Below are positions 27,763-35,364 of a DNA stretch of 35,364 nt, in pieces. Where the stretch lies: contig JAQXFQ010000059.1 in NCBI GenBank assembly GCA_029005175.1, positions 1 through 35,364 on the forward strand, read 5' to 3'. Both the position numbers and the translations under genes were made by a program. Positions within the stretch are counted from its first letter, which is position 1; each line of letters begins with the position of its first letter. Under the pieces are notes generated by a model. It was not told the DNA's origin. It saw only the letters and a program-made list of their open reading frames with translations, and did no database searches. Source of the stretch: Bacillota bacterium (GTDB taxonomy: Bacteria; Bacillota; Clostridia; Oscillospirales; Acutalibacteraceae).

Positions 27763-27874
27763 AAGGGCGGACAATACACAAGCGGTATTTATCCGTCCAA
27801 CAAAAAAACGTGCAAGTGGTGCCTTTACACATTTTCCTGAATTAAATAATAGCACGTGAACAAATATGTGTCAA
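27763..27874 (-). promoter_or_regulatory. Promoter and two-hairpin leader upstream of the AEC transporter
   Basis: Minus strand TTGACA, 17-nt spacer, TATTAT. Then gtgtaaaggcaccacttgcacGTTTTTTT and ggacggataaatacc...gtattgtccgcccTTCTTTTTTT. Confidence 0.65.
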
Positions 27875-28040
27875 TAATTTACTGCATAAATACATAAATT
27901 ATTAACAATGCAACGTATTACTTCGGCAAATAAATGCCGGTACAAGATAATTATTATATCACTTAATATTAAATTATTATATTGAGAATTTTATATATTT
28001 TATTTCAGAAATAATATGAACAAATACAGGAGGTTTAAAA

Positions 28041-28694
28041 ATGCGCAAAATACATATATCAAAGGACGCCGGTGAGCCTCTTTTGAATTATCTTTATAAT
28101 TCAGGATTTAAGCTGAAATTAATACACACCGATGGCATAACATACTCCGCCGTAGCATCTCACGCGGATATATTCTGCTGTCGTATGAGCGCGGGCGCAA
28201 ACGCGGATGTATTTATCGGCGATACATCAGAAATCGGCTTCAGCTATCCCGAAAATATTAAATTCAACGCCGTCTGTCTCGAAAAATATTTCATACACAA
28301 CCTAAAATACACCTCCTCCGCTCTGCTGGATGAAGTGAAAAAACGCAGGCTTGAATTAATCAACGTCAGACAGGGCTACACCAAATGCAATATAGTCGTG
28401 GTGGACGGCCATTCGTTGATAACATCTGACGAGGGAATATTTCGCAAACTCAGCAGTTACGGCGATATTGACGTGCTGAAAATCCGTCAGGGCTTCGTCA
28501 GGCTGTCGGGCTTTGAATACGGCTTTCTGGGCGGCGCTTCGGGCAGAGTGGGAAATGAGATCATCTTCAACGGCAATCTCTCCGCCCACCCCGATTTTAA
28601 CGCAATATGCGAGTTCATCACAAGTCGCGGCTTAAAGGTCAGATATTTTCCCGAGTACGAGCTGGAGGACATAGGCAGTATTATTTCGGAATGA
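28041..28694 (+). CDS. Unknown protein, possibly a DUF6873 / GME-fold family member
   Basis: 217 aa; QGYTKCNIVVVDGHSLITSDEGI and GFEYGFLGGASGRVGNEIIFNGNLSAHPDF; SD caggagg. Family name from memory. Confidence 0.6.
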   Translation: MRKIHISKDAGEPLLNYLYNSGFKLKLIHTDGITYSAVASHADIFCCRMSAGANADVFIGDTSEIGFSYPENIKFNAVCLEKYFIHNLKYTSSALLDEVKKRRLELINVRQGYTKCNIVVVDGHSLITSDEGIFRKLSSYGDIDVLKIRQGFVRLSGFEYGFLGGASGRVGNEIIFNGNLSAHPDFNAICEFITSRGLKVRYFPEYELEDIGSIISE

Positions 28695-28701
28695 TTTGCA
28701 A

Positions 28702-28740
28702 AAAAAGCATTGTCACTTATTTCGAGCGACAATGCTTTTT
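28702..28740. terminator. Bidirectional terminator between convergent genes
   Basis: aaaaagcattgtc acttatttcgagc gacaatgcttttt: 13-bp stem with A- and T-tracts. Confidence 0.92.
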
Positions 28741-28751
28741 ATTATTCTATA

Positions 28752-30026
28752 TTACTGCTGCTTGTATGCGCGACCTATGTCGGTGCGGTAATGTGCGCCG
28801 CTGAAATCTATCTTCTCCACAGCCTCATAAGCCCTTTCGAGCGCCTCGTCCAAATCCTTGCCCTTGGCTGTAACGCCGAGAACACGACCGCCGTTTGTTA
28901 CGAACTGACCATCTTTGAACGCGCTGCCTGCGTGGAACACAGTTGCGCCGTCAACCTGACCGTCCTCGTTCAGACCCTTTATCACGATGCCCTTTTCATA
29001 CTTGCCGGGATAGCCGCCGGACGCCATGATAACGCATGCACATGCGCCGTCGTACCACTCTATTTCAAGCTCGCCCAGCTTTTCGTCGATAATCGCATTG
29101 ATTACGTCGGAGAAATCCGTCTTCAAGCGTGGCAGTACAACCTGCGCCTCGGGGTCGCCGAATCGGCAGTTGTACTCGATAACCTTAGGACCGTTGGGTG
29201 TGAGCATGAGTCCGAAATAAAGACAGCCCTTGAAGGTTCTGCCCTCGGCATTCATCGCATTGATTGTGGGCAGGAAGATTTTTTCCATGCACTCCTTTGC
29301 AACCTCGTCGGTATAGTAGGGGTTCGGGCTGATTGTGCCCATGCCGCCTGTGTTCGGTCCGAGATTGCCGTTGAATACACGCTTGTGATCCATTGAGGAA
29401 ACCATCGGCTTTACACACTTGCCGTCAGTAAACGCAAGCACCGAAACCTCGGGACCTGTCAGAAATTCCTCGATGACGATGTTGTTTCCCGAATTGCCGA
29501 AAATCTTATCCTCCATAATGGAATGAATAGCATTTTCCGCCTCCTCGACATTCTCCGCAATCACAACGCCCTTGCCCAAAGCCAAACCGTCCGCCTTGAT
29601 TACAGCGGGATAGGTGTTCTGCTCCCTGATGTATTCCATAGCCGCCTTGGGTTCGTTGAATACCTCATAGGCCGCGCTGGGAATGCCGTATTTCTTCATA
29701 AGCTCCTTTGAGAAAACCTTGCTGCCCTCGATGATTGCCGCCTTTTTGTTCGGACCAAAGGCGCGGATGCCATTTTCATTCAGTGCGTCAACCATGCCGA
29801 GCACCAGCGGGTCATCAGGAGCGACAAACACGCAGTCAACCTTGAGCTTCTCGGCGAGTGCCACAACCCCCTCAATATCGGTCGCGGCTACGTCAAACAC
29901 CTCGGCGTCCTTGGAAATGCCGCCGTTGCCGGGGGTGCAGTAGATTTTATCAACGTTCGGACTTTCCTTGAGCTTGCGGATAATAGTATGCTCGCGTCCG
30001 CCGCCGCCAACTACCAGATATGTCAT
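28752..30026 (-). CDS. purD: Phosphoribosylamine--glycine ligase
   Basis: MTYLVVGGGGREHTIIRKLKESPNVDKIYCTPGNGGI; ATP-grasp; CRFGDPEAQVVLPRLKTD. Confidence 0.97.
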   Translation of the reverse strand: MTYLVVGGGGREHTIIRKLKESPNVDKIYCTPGNGGISKDAEVFDVAATDIEGVVALAEKLKVDCVFVAPDDPLVLGMVDALNENGIRAFGPNKKAAIIEGSKVFSKELMKKYGIPSAAYEVFNEPKAAMEYIREQNTYPAVIKADGLALGKGVVIAENVEEAENAIHSIMEDKIFGNSGNNIVIEEFLTGPEVSVLAFTDGKCVKPMVSSMDHKRVFNGNLGPNTGGMGTISPNPYYTDEVAKECMEKIFLPTINAMNAEGRTFKGCLYFGLMLTPNGPKVIEYNCRFGDPEAQVVLPRLKTDFSDVINAIIDEKLGELEIEWYDGACACVIMASGGYPGKYEKGIVIKGLNEDGQVDGATVFHAGSAFKDGQFVTNGGRVLGVTAKGKDLDEALERAYEAVEKIDFSGAHYRTDIGRAYKQQ

Positions 30027-30102
30027 AATCTTAATTCATTCCTTCCGAAAAATATGCTGATTTAACCGAAGCTAAAGTTGGTATCGCATTACTTTTCCAC
30101 AA

Positions 30103-31287
30103 TCAGTGGTGGAAAAGACGGATGCCTGTGAATACCATTGTCATGCCGTACTTGTTGCAGGTTTCGATTACGTTATCGTCGCGGATAGAGCCGCCGGGCT
30201 GTGCGATGTACTGCACGCCGCTTCTCTTGGCGCGCTCGATGTTGTCGCCGAACGGGAAGAATGCGTCACTGCCCAGAGATACGCCGCTCATTGTAGCGAG
30301 CCATGCCTTCTTTTCCTCCTTGGTGAAGGGTTCGGGCTTCTCGGTGAAGAAAAGCTCCCATGTGCCGTCTGCCAATACATCCTCATAATCGTCGCTGATG
30401 TAGACGTCAATGGTATTGTCACGGTCGGGGCGGCGAATATCAGCCTTGAACGGGAGGTTCAAAACCTTCTCGTTCTGACGGAGATACCAGTTGTCCGCCT
30501 TGTTGCCGGCCAGACGTGTGCAGTGCACTCTGGACTGCTGACCTGCGCCAACGCCGATTGCCTGACCGTCCTTGACATAACATACGGAGTTGGACTGGGT
30601 GTATTTGAGCGTGATGAGCGAAATAATCAAATCATGCTTTGCGCTCTCGGGGAGGTCTTTGCTCTCGGTGACAATATTGCTCATCATAGCGTCGTCAATC
30701 ACAAGCTCGTTTCTGCCCTGCTCAAATGTCACGCCGTAAACCTGCTTGCGCTCGATGGGAGCGGGAACATAATTTTCGTCCATTTTGATGATGTTATAAG
30801 TACCCTTTCTCTTGGACTTGAGGATTTCAAGTGCTTCAGGCTCGTAGCCGGGAGCGATAACTCCGTCGGAAACCTCGCGCTGAATCATCTTTGCAGTGGG
30901 AACGTCGCACACATCAGAAAGTGCAATAAAATCGCCGTAGGAGGACATTCTGTCTGCGCCTCTTGCCTTTGCATATGCGCATGCGAGCGGAGAGAGTTCG
31001 AGGTCGTCCACAAAGTAAATCTTCTTGAGCACATCGGAAAGAGGTGTGCCGATTGCCGCGCCTGCGGGGCTTACATGCTTAAATGAAGCTGCGGCGCAGT
31101 AGCCTGTTGCCTTTTTGAGTTCGCTGACGAGCTGCCAGCTGTTGAATGCGTCAAGGAGGTTGATATAACCCGGTTTGCCGTTGAGCACCTCAATAGGAAG
31201 CTCACTGCCGTCCTCCATGAAAATTCTGGAGGGTTTCTGATTGGGGTTGCAGCCGTATTTCAGCATTAATTCGTTCATCTGATACAT
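30103..31287 (-). CDS. purH: AICAR transformylase, stand-alone (PurH C-terminal domain only)
   Basis: 394 aa; NELMLKYGCNPNQKPSRIF...AAASFKHVSPAGAAIGTPL...VGAGQQSRVHCTRLAG...DAFFPFGDNIERA; lacks the N-terminal MGS-like IMP cyclohydrolase domain. Start may be ATG 31287 or 31278. Confidence 0.92.
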   Translation of the reverse strand: MYQMNELMLKYGCNPNQKPSRIFMEDGSELPIEVLNGKPGYINLLDAFNSWQLVSELKKATGYCAAASFKHVSPAGAAIGTPLSDVLKKIYFVDDLELSPLACAYAKARGADRMSSYGDFIALSDVCDVPTAKMIQREVSDGVIAPGYEPEALEILKSKRKGTYNIIKMDENYVPAPIERKQVYGVTFEQGRNELVIDDAMMSNIVTESKDLPESAKHDLIISLITLKYTQSNSVCYVKDGQAIGVGAGQQSRVHCTRLAGNKADNWYLRQNEKVLNLPFKADIRRPDRDNTIDVYISDDYEDVLADGTWELFFTEKPEPFTKEEKKAWLATMSGVSLGSDAFFPFGDNIERAKRSGVQYIAQPGGSIRDDNVIETCNKYGMTMVFTGIRLFHH

Positions 31288-31308
31288 TTCCTTTCTTATG
31301 CACTGATA

Positions 31309-32016
31309 TTACACGTTCTTATTTACAATCTTCGTTTCAACTTCGCCCGTTTCAAGGTTGATGAATCGGGTAAAGAGCGACACCTTGTTATCTTCATTCA
31401 GATTATTCCAAACGGTGTCTGTAAATTCATCTATGCTGTCGGTGTCGATTGTGACCCATGTCGGCTCGCCCTCGTAGCTTGGAATAGGATTGCCGTCGCA
31501 CTTGTAGGTGTGGATAAAGTGACCCTGACCTGCGGGAGTTGACGTGTATTCAAAGAAATATCTCTGAACAGAATCGGGATTTCCGTTTGCGCTCTTGAGA
31601 ATAGAGAGCTTGTAGTCGCCGTTCTTTGCGACAACGCCGCTGATTCGAGGTGTGTAATTCGGCTCGTCCGGCTCGAATGTGCGGGTTCTGAGAGCATCCT
31701 CAAATGTCTTGCCCTCAGCCATGAAATCATAAATTGTATCGGTCTGGTCGCCGTTTGTCACGATAGTGTCATCGCCCAGTACACGCACGGGAGCATAGAT
31801 GACAAGTGAGGGGTCAACCAGCTTTGCGGGGTCGAATGCCTCAGTGCGGATGCCGCCGTCCTGCTCAACAAACACGCGGTTGCGGCTGTTGATGCTTCTG
31901 CCCATGATGAAGTATGCGATAACGGCACACTTGCCGCTTTTGCTCTTGCCCAGCACGATACCTCTGCCGGGATATGTGGTTGAGCCGAGTTCCTTTGCAA
32001 GATTGATTATTTCCAT
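31309..32016 (-). CDS. PurO-like IMP cyclohydrolase
   Basis: MEIINLAKELGSTTYPGRGIVLGKSKSGKCAVIAYFIMGRSINSRNRVF...; resembles PurO-type enzymes; SD aaaggagag before ATG 32016. Confidence 0.85.
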   Translation of the reverse strand: MEIINLAKELGSTTYPGRGIVLGKSKSGKCAVIAYFIMGRSINSRNRVFVEQDGGIRTEAFDPAKLVDPSLVIYAPVRVLGDDTIVTNGDQTDTIYDFMAEGKTFEDALRTRTFEPDEPNYTPRISGVVAKNGDYKLSILKSANGNPDSVQRYFFEYTSTPAGQGHFIHTYKCDGNPIPSYEGEPTWVTIDTDSIDEFTDTVWNNLNEDNKVSLFTRFINLETGEVETKIVNKNV

Positions 32017-32036
32017 GTTTTTAACTCTCCTTTCAA

Positions 32037-32660
32037 TCAAATAATCTCAGTCTTATTGCCTACAATTTTGATTCTGCCCTCACAGAATAGCGACACCGCC
32101 TTGGGGAGAATCTCCCACTCTGCCTGTCGCATTACGCGGTATTGCAGAATGTCCTCGTTGTCGCCCTGCTCAATCATGACAGGCTTCTGCAATATAATTG
32201 CGCCGCCGTCGGTGATTTCATTGACGAAATGCGCCGTCGCGCCCGTCACCTTCATGCCGCTGGCGAGCACGGCGGTGTGAACCTTTTTGCCGTAAAATCC
32301 GTCGCCGCAGAAGAGAGGAATCAGCGAGGGGTGAATGTTTATAATCTTGTTGCGATATTTTTCGATTACTGTCGGACCGAGAATCGAGAGGAATCCCGCA
32401 AGCACTATCAAGTCAATACTACGGTTTTCGAGCGCGGCGAGAATTGCCGCGTCGTATTCCTCACTCGTGGCATAAGCCTTGCGCGAAACAACCTCGCTCT
32501 CAATGCCCGCTTTCCTGGCGCGCTCAATGGCATACGCCTTTTCGTTGCTGGCGAGAACATACGTGATTTTTCCGTTATTTATCTCGCCTCGGTCCTGTGC
32601 GTCAATCAGAGCCTGCAGGTTTGTTCCGCCGCCCGATACGAATACTGCGATGTTCAGCAT
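32037..32660 (-). CDS. purN: Phosphoribosylglycinamide formyltransferase
   Basis: [49 protein letters not shown]. Confidence 0.96.
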   Translation of the reverse strand: MLNIAVFVSGGGTNLQALIDAQDRGEINNGKITYVLASNEKAYAIERARKAGIESEVVSRKAYATSEEYDAAILAALENRSIDLIVLAGFLSILGPTVIEKYRNKIINIHPSLIPLFCGDGFYGKKVHTAVLASGMKVTGATAHFVNEITDGGAIILQKPVMIEQGDNEDILQYRVMRQAEWEILPKAVSLFCEGRIKIVGNKTEII

Positions 32661-33703
32661 ATCTCAACGCCCTCTGTGCCGCTGACAACTTCTCCGATTA
32701 CATAAGCGTCCTCGCCGTTTGCCTTGAGCACCTCGATTGCCTTATCAACCTCGGACGGGTCAACAGCCACAACCAAGCCTACGCCCATGTTGAAGGTGTT
32801 GAACATATCGTGGTCGTCAATCTTGCCGTCGCTGACCTTCTGAATATAGTTGAATACGGGCAGAACCTTAACCGCGCTGCGCTGCACCTTAGCCATCATT
32901 CCGTCGGGCAGCATACGCGGGATATTCTCATAGAAGCCGCCGCCTGTGATATTGGAAATGCCGTGAACTGCAACTTCCTTTTGGAGAGCAAGAACCGACT
33001 TAACATAAATTCTTGTAGGTGTGAGAAGCTCTTCGCCCAGTGTCTTGCCAAACTCGTCAACATACATATTGATGTTCTGCGGACTTACTCTGAGAGTAGA
33101 GCGAACCAGCGAGAAGCCGTTTGAATGAAGACCTGTAGAAGCAACGCCGATGAGTGTATCGCCGACCTTGACATTAGCGCAGTCAACGATTTTTTCCTTG
33201 TCGGCAAGACCTACGCAGAAGCCCGCAAGGTCGTATTCCTCGGGAGGATAGAAGCCAGGCATTTCGGCAGTTTCGCCGCCGATAAGAGCGCAGCCCGCCT
33301 GAACGCAGCCCTCGGCAACGCCGCCGACGATCTGAGCCACCTTCTCGGGGATATTCTTGCCCACTGCGAGGTAGTCGAGGAAAAAGAGAGGCTGTGCGCC
33401 GCTGCAGGCAACGTCATTTGCACACATAGCCACGCAGTCGATACCCACGGTGTCGTGCTTGTCCATGAGGAATGCTATTTTCAGCTTGGTGCCCACGCCG
33501 TCTGTACCCGAAACGAGTGTAGGAGTTTTCATGCCGGCAAAATTCGGCTCAAAAAGACCGCCGAAGCCGCCGATGCTCGAAACCACTCCGGGAACATTTG
33601 TGCGTGCAACGTGTTCTTTGATAAGCTCCACCGACTTGTAGCCTGCGGTAACGTCTACGCCCGCTTCCTTGTAGCTGTTGCTGTAACTTTTGGTACTGCT
33701 CAT
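32654..33703 (-). CDS. purM: Phosphoribosylformylglycinamidine cyclo-ligase
   Basis: [23 protein letters not shown]...[13 protein letters not shown]...[16 protein letters not shown]. Confidence 0.97.
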   Translation of the reverse strand: MSSTKSYSNSYKEAGVDVTAGYKSVELIKEHVARTNVPGVVSSIGGFGGLFEPNFAGMKTPTLVSGTDGVGTKLKIAFLMDKHDTVGIDCVAMCANDVACSGAQPLFFLDYLAVGKNIPEKVAQIVGGVAEGCVQAGCALIGGETAEMPGFYPPEEYDLAGFCVGLADKEKIVDCANVKVGDTLIGVASTGLHSNGFSLVRSTLRVSPQNINMYVDEFGKTLGEELLTPTRIYVKSVLALQKEVAVHGISNITGGGFYENIPRMLPDGMMAKVQRSAVKVLPVFNYIQKVSDGKIDDHDMFNTFNMGVGLVVAVDPSEVDKAIEVLKANGEDAYVIGEVVSGTEGVEIC

Positions 33704-33721
33704 ATTAATTTACCTCCTGAT

Positions 33722-35158
33722 TTATACCTCCGGCTCTTCGCCGAATTTATGGTCGTATTTATTAAAATGCTCCTGCTCGTCAATCTCCATGGGATAATTG
33801 CCCGTAAAGCAGGCGTCGCATATGCCGCTGTCGCCAAGTCCGCTGATAGAATGCAGTCCCGCTATCGACACAAAGCCCAGCGAATCCGCGCCTACAGCCT
33901 TGCAGATTTCTTCCACCCTCATGGTGCTGGTAATAAGAGAACCTCGGTCGTTTATAGTCGTGCCGAAGTAACAGGTGTTGAATACAGGCGGGGATGAAAT
34001 TCTCAAATGAACCTCTGTCGCACCTGCCTTGCGGAGAAGACTGATTATATACTGAGCGGTCATGCCCTTGATAATCGAATCGTCCACCAGAATCACGCGC
34101 TTGCCCTTGACAATAGATTCCAGAACATTCAACTTGCATTTGAGCGCAATTTTCTGAATTTGCTCATCATCCTTGGGCAGATGAGCCTGTGAGACATATT
34201 TGTTCTTTATCAGAGCCGTTCCGTAAGGAATTCCGCTGCCCAGCGAATAGCCGATAGCCGCCGAAATGCCTGAATCGGGAACGCCGCACACAATGTCGGC
34301 TTCGACGGGATGCTCCTTGGCCAGCAGCTTGCCTATTTCCAGACGGATTCCGTGAACGCTCTTGCCGTTTATGGCTGAGTCGGGGCGCGCAAAATATACA
34401 TATTCATAGATACAGAGTGCCGGCTTCTGCTTATTGCAGTGTGTCCTGTCGGAATGAAGTCCCTTGTCATCGACCATGATAACCTCGCCCGGCTCAACAT
34501 CGCGGACAAATTCCGCTCCTATGCTGTCAAACACACAGGTTTCGCTTGCCACTATCCAGCTTTCTCCGATTTTGCCGAGTGAAAGCGGACGCATGCCGCG
34601 CGGGTCACGGGCAGCAATCAGCTTGTGCCTGCCCAGAATCACCAGCGAATACGCGCCCCGAATCTCGTCCATAGCCTCTACAATGGCATTTTCCAATGAG
34701 CCTGACTGCACACGCTTGCGGGCTACTATGTAGGCGATTATCTCAGCGTCGCCCGATGTCTGAAACATAGCTCCGTCATGCTCCAATGCGCTGCGCATCT
34801 CAAAGCCGTTGACCAGCGCGCCGTTATTGGCAAGTGCCATTGAGCCTTTCATATAGCGCATAACCAGCGGCTGGGCGGCAAATCTCTCCACCACAGCCTT
34901 GCGCGAATTTCGCACATGACCTATGGCAATTTTACCGGGCTTTATGCTTTTTAATACAGACGGGGTGAACACATCGGCTACCAGACCCAAATCCTTGTAG
35001 CTGTGAATAGTCTCGCCGTCGGTCACGGCAAGTCCCGCACCGTCGCGCCCTCTGTGCTGCAATGCATACAGTGCGAGGTGCGACAGTTCCACTACCATTT
35101 TTTCGTCTGTGCCGTAAATGCCGAATACACCGCATTCTTCATTTAATTCGTGAAACAC
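33722..35158 (-). CDS. purF: Amidophosphoribosyltransferase
   Basis: ECGVFGIYG (Cys-nucleophile Gln amidotransferase N-terminus); GVPDSGISAAIGYSLGSGIPYGTALIKNKYV; VILVDDSIIKG PRPP motif; GTG start. Confidence 0.97.
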   Translation of the reverse strand: MFHELNEECGVFGIYGTDEKMVVELSHLALYALQHRGRDGAGLAVTDGETIHSYKDLGLVADVFTPSVLKSIKPGKIAIGHVRNSRKAVVERFAAQPLVMRYMKGSMALANNGALVNGFEMRSALEHDGAMFQTSGDAEIIAYIVARKRVQSGSLENAIVEAMDEIRGAYSLVILGRHKLIAARDPRGMRPLSLGKIGESWIVASETCVFDSIGAEFVRDVEPGEVIMVDDKGLHSDRTHCNKQKPALCIYEYVYFARPDSAINGKSVHGIRLEIGKLLAKEHPVEADIVCGVPDSGISAAIGYSLGSGIPYGTALIKNKYVSQAHLPKDDEQIQKIALKCKLNVLESIVKGKRVILVDDSIIKGMTAQYIISLLRKAGATEVHLRISSPPVFNTCYFGTTINDRGSLITSTMRVEEICKAVGADSLGFVSIAGLHSISGLGDSGICDACFTGNYPMEIDEQEHFNKYDHKFGEEPEV

Positions 35159-35200
35159 AGGTCTTCCCTCTCTTTAATTTTTATTATTCGATAATATTCA

Positions 35201-35364
35201 ATAAATCATAATTTAACTGATTGACGTCCACTCGCAAATCTTCGATTTTCTCGTTAGTTTTTCACGAGCTTCGCATTGTTTTCTATTTTAAGTCTTTGCT
35301 ACACTTTGGTTTTGTAGGGGCTTTGCCCCTACGACCCCACGAAGGGCGCTGCCCCTCGACCCCG
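35201..35364 (+). repeat. MITE-like repeat copy D (truncated by the window end)
   Basis: ATAAATCATAATTTA (35201-35215), then sequence nearly identical to copy B up to cgaccccg at the window edge. Confidence 0.85.

Noticed and set aside
30106-31086. 326-aa plus-strand ORF antisense to purH
   Set aside because: Shadow of a well-supported gene on the other strand; no SD or domain support.
33125-33997. 290-aa plus-strand ORF across purM/purF
   Set aside because: Antisense shadow spanning two confirmed pur genes and their junction.
35159-35216. Possible purine riboswitch or PurR box upstream of purF
   Set aside because: No purine-aptamer core or recognisable PurR box in the 43 bp before repeat copy D.

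Overview
This 35.4-kb window looks like a chromosomal segment from an anaerobic Firmicute of the Clostridia/Ruminococcaceae type; that placement is inferred from gene content, the T-box and the glmS ribozyme. Left to right it contains: the 5' part of a MurD-like ligase (-); a potABCD polyamine ABC operon (+); a PHP-domain phosphatase (-); the UPF0237/UPF0210 gene pair (+); a nine-gene V/A-type ATPase operon in the order G-C-I-K-F-E-A-B-D (+); a MarR-like regulator translationally coupled to an unknown protein (+); a small membrane protein (-); a TIM-barrel sugar isomerase and a Cys-rich unknown (+); alaS with a T-box leader (-); glmS with a glmS ribozyme (-); an AEC transporter with a two-hairpin leader (-); a probable GME-fold unknown (+); and a purF-M-N-(PurO-like)-AICARFT-purD operon (-). 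No CRISPR array, rRNA, tRNA, transposase or phage gene was seen. The most interesting signals are non-coding: (1) a MITE-like family of four copies with about 15-bp inverted termini and a core of tandem GC hairpins; (2) a ~150-bp near-palindrome between the Cys-rich gene and alaS; (3) strong hairpins on both sides of the c-ring (K) cistron of the ATPase operon; (4) an AT-rich palindrome directly upstream of atpA. The best protein-level leads are the MarR/unknown pair and the split purine end-pathway, in which a lone AICAR transformylase is paired with a PurO-like cyclohydrolase. All calls are by eye; no database search was run.
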